The notes beneath the pieces were generated by a model. The model saw only the letters and a list, made by a program, of their open reading frames with translations, was not told where the DNA came from and ran no database searches. The position numbers were made by a program, and so were the translations under genes. DNA of 64,000 nucleotides from Parabacteroides sp. PM6-13 (GTDB lineage: Bacteria > Bacteroidota > Bacteroidia > Bacteroidales > Tannerellaceae): contig NZ_JARXWF010000008.1 in assembly GCF_029892605.1 (NCBI RefSeq), positions 126,001-190,000 on the forward strand. Reading direction: 5' to 3'. Position 1 is the first letter of the stretch. Each line of letters starts with the position of its first letter. Shown here one piece after another: positions 61,950-64,000 of the stretch.

Positions 61950-64000
61950 TTAAAATTCTACATTTACACCGATGATAGCATTGACAGTCATAAAGTCGGT
62001 ACTACCAATGGCAACACGCATTTGCTCCGGATTGAACGCATACTTATCGCGTGTCCAGATAAAGGGATTCTGCACAGTGGCATACACACGTAAGTTGCTC
62101 AGATCAAGTTTTTGTACCAGATTTTTATTCAATGTATAGCCCAGAGAAATATAGTTTACTTTTAAGTAATCGGTAGATCCTAAACGATGTGACGCGCATG
62201 CTTTCGATTCATCCCTGTTCCAAGTATCGCTTCGCCCTTTATCCCGGTCGTAGGGGTCGCTACTACTTGGGCGGTGAAAATCATTTGTCGGATTTTCCGG
62301 AGTCCAATAGTTATATTTGAGATTATTAAAATTCTGTGTGTTGTATTCTAAAGCAAAAGAAACTAAATATTGGTTATAGACTTTGGCTCCTGTCTGGAAT
62401 GACATCTGAAATGAGAAATCAAGGTTTCTATAGGTGAATGTATTAGTCATCCCTCCCGTAAAGTCGGGAGTATGTTTCCCATTGATGACACGGTCAGCAT
62501 CTGTTATTTCCCCATCCTGATTCAAATCCAGTGGTTTATAATGTCCGGGTTTAGCGCCGTATTTAGCTGCTTCCGCTTCTTCGCCCAACTGATAGACTCC
62601 CTGAGTCATCATGCTGAAGTTGATGTCGATGGGCTGTCCGATAATCCATAAGTTGTTGTAATCACCCACCATACCTTGGAGAGACGGTCCTTTGGAAGAG
62701 AGATCCTCTTTATAGGCCAAATCAACGATCCGATTTTTATTATAGGCAAAATTGAATTGTGTAGTCCAGGAGAAGTCTTTGGTACGTATATTTTCCGAAT
62801 TAATCATAAACTCAACCCCCGTATTACGTACAGAACCAACATTGTCGGTTACGGAAGTATAACCGGTAGTAACAGGGATCGTCTTGTTCATAATCAAATC
62901 TTTTGTCAATCTGTTATAGTATTCTATATTCCCGGAAATGCGATTGTCAAAAAGACCGAAGTCCAATCCAATATTGTATTCAGTTGTGCGCTCCCAACCT
63001 AAATTCGGGTTGCGCATATTTCCTGGTAGATAACCTTGCGCATCGGTGGTTCCAAACACATAGTAGTTAACCGCACTGGTGGATCCTTCGGTCTGATACG
63101 CTCTTACATTATCATTACCACTTTGACCATAACTCAAACGAAGCTTTAAGTTTGTGAGCCAGTCAATCTCTTTCATAAATTCTTCACCGGACAGACGCCA
63201 TGCCAGAGCTGCCGAAGAGAATGAACCCCATTTATTCCCTTCTGCCAATTTGGAAGAGCCATCGAAACGAATACTGGCTGTCACAAAATAATTGTCGCGA
63301 AATGAATAATTCGCCCGGGCTAAATAAGACATGAGGCTTGTCTTCGTAAAACCGGATGTTGAGCTATTCGTTGTTCCCCCTTGCAGATTATACCACAAAG
63401 AATTGTAAGAAAGATTATTACCGATTCCTCTTAATCGTTCTTCTTGATTTTGCACCATTGAAAACACGCCCATCACATCGAAGCGGTGTTCTTTTTTTGC
63501 AAAACGATAGCTGATCTGATTATCCCACATCCAATTGGTATAGCTATTTTTTTCATAATTACTATTGGGCAAATTACCACTGCGGTTCTCTGTATAGGAA
63601 CCTAAGTATTGGCCTGCCTCGTAAAAACGTATATTCGGAGAGAAGGTTGTTTTGATGGAAAGATCCTTGGCCGGAAGAATTTCTAAATAAATATTCCCCA
63701 TCAGATTATAGTTTTTACGCTTGTTGGTCGCATTCTTTTGTGTAAGCAGTGGATTATAGCGACCATTAGAATACTTTGTCTCTTCTTCGCCGGTAATCAG
63801 ATTGGTTGGATGATATGTTGGTCGCATTCTCATAGCGGTTGTCATCATTCCCGTACCAGTATCCCGTACCGTATGTGTGCCATAGGCGTTAATTCCAAAT
63901 CTTAGGTAATCTTTCGGTTTTACATCGACTGAAGTACGCAGGTTATAACGGGAATATTCTTCCGGATCTATCATACCGTCTTCATAATAGTAACCGGCAG
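61950..64000 (-). CDS. SusC/RagA-family transporter, C-terminal part
   Basis: The reading frame continues past the right edge: codons for A-G-Y-Y-Y-E-D-G stand before the first in-window Met at 63974. The visible 683 residues are outer-membrane barrel strands, with R-L-S-Y-G-Q-S-G-N-D, N-I-G-L-D-F-G-L-F-D-N-R-I-S-G and a terminus N-V-E-F, all typical of SusC barrels. The signal peptide, carboxypeptidase-like domain and plug must lie upstream. It forms a pair with the SusD gene behind it. Confidence 0.92.
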   Translation of the reverse strand, partial: AGYYYEDGMIDPEEYSRYNLRTSVDVKPKDYLRFGINAYGTHTVRDTGTGMMTTAMRMRPTYHPTNLITGEEETKYSNGRYNPLLTQKNATNKRKNYNLMGNIYLEILPAKDLSIKTTFSPNIRFYEAGQYLGSYTENRSGNLPNSNYEKNSYTNWMWDNQISYRFAKKEHRFDVMGVFSMVQNQEERLRGIGNNLSYNSLWYNLQGGTTNSSTSGFTKTSLMSYLARANYSFRDNYFVTASIRFDGSSKLAEGNKWGSFSSAALAWRLSGEEFMKEIDWLTNLKLRLSYGQSGNDNVRAYQTEGSTSAVNYYVFGTTDAQGYLPGNMRNPNLGWERTTEYNIGLDFGLFDNRISGNIEYYNRLTKDLIMNKTIPVTTGYTSVTDNVGSVRNTGVEFMINSENIRTKDFSWTTQFNFAYNKNRIVDLAYKEDLSSKGPSLQGMVGDYNNLWIIGQPIDINFSMMTQGVYQLGEEAEAAKYGAKPGHYKPLDLNQDGEITDADRVINGKHTPDFTGGMTNTFTYRNLDFSFQMSFQTGAKVYNQYLVSFALEYNTQNFNNLKYNYWTPENPTNDFHRPSSSDPYDRDKGRSDTWNRDESKACASHRLGSTDYLKVNYISLGYTLNKNLVQKLDLSNLRVYATVQNPFIWTRDKYAFNPEQMRVAIGSTDFMTVNAIIGVNVEF

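Overview
The window comes from a Bacteroidales genome, most likely a gut Parabacteroides-type organism. The reasons are SusC/SusD outer-membrane pairs, a hybrid two-component regulator beside one of them, a PorW/SprE-family lipoprotein, many Bacteroidetes-only families (DUF4252, DUF4954, YfhO, PepSY-membrane) and promoters of the Bacteroidetes type (TAnnTTTG at -7, sometimes with TTG at -33). The genus is inference; no ribosomal RNA or species marker is present. I see no phage, insertion sequence, integrase or CRISPR array.

Layout. 1-3.1 kb: a lipoprotein reading frame without a start (off the left edge), a 0.9 kb repeat-rich gap and an MFS exporter. 3.2-9.4 kb: PepSY membrane protein with an OB-fold-like lipoprotein, a 2-hydroxyacid dehydrogenase, hflX with an aspartate-dehydrogenase-like gene, a secreted protein of unknown role and a small membrane protein. 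9.5-20.1 kb, all minus strand: aroA, a TlpA-like lipoprotein, a Cys-containing membrane protein, a ZnuB-type permease and PorW/SprE (probably one transcript), then a polysaccharide deacetylase, an MscS channel and a conserved unknown that faces a von Willebrand A (VWA) gene. 21.0-25.0 kb: a hexuronate route (fructuronate reductase-like SDR, UxuA, KdgK, Eda) that takes fructuronate to pyruvate and glyceraldehyde-3-phosphate. 25.1-30.0 kb: AAA ATPase/DUF4143, ATP-grasp protein and DUF349 protein. 30.7-34.9 kb: nadB and an ECF sigma / anti-sigma-like / DUF4252 / beta-barrel cluster. 35.0-38.7 kb: TPR histidine kinase, cysK, GNAT acetyltransferase.

38.7-53.8 kb is a complete polysaccharide utilisation locus: hybrid regulator, SusC, SusD, CE1-type esterase and two GH3 glycosidases. 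It holds only exo-acting and deesterifying enzymes. Three TTTGAAyAAA direct repeats at 20-22 base spacing lie upstream of susC and are a candidate site for the regulator. A tRNA-Leu(TAG) ends the locus. 54.4-59.9 kb holds a DUF4954 left-handed-helix protein, a lipocalin and a YfhO membrane protein. 60.1-64 kb holds a second SusD and the C-terminal part of its SusC, which continues past the right edge.

The most unusual content is non-coding. One family of nested palindromic elements (828-1110, 2853-3114, 30103-30363, relative at 32282-32453) includes two near-identical copies in opposite orientation about 27 kb apart. A second family (about 100-116 bases) occurs at 1177-1292, 30394-30509 and 54153-54252. 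A 184-base imperfect palindrome lies at 56391-56574, and AT-rich heptad arrays sit between the hexuronate genes.
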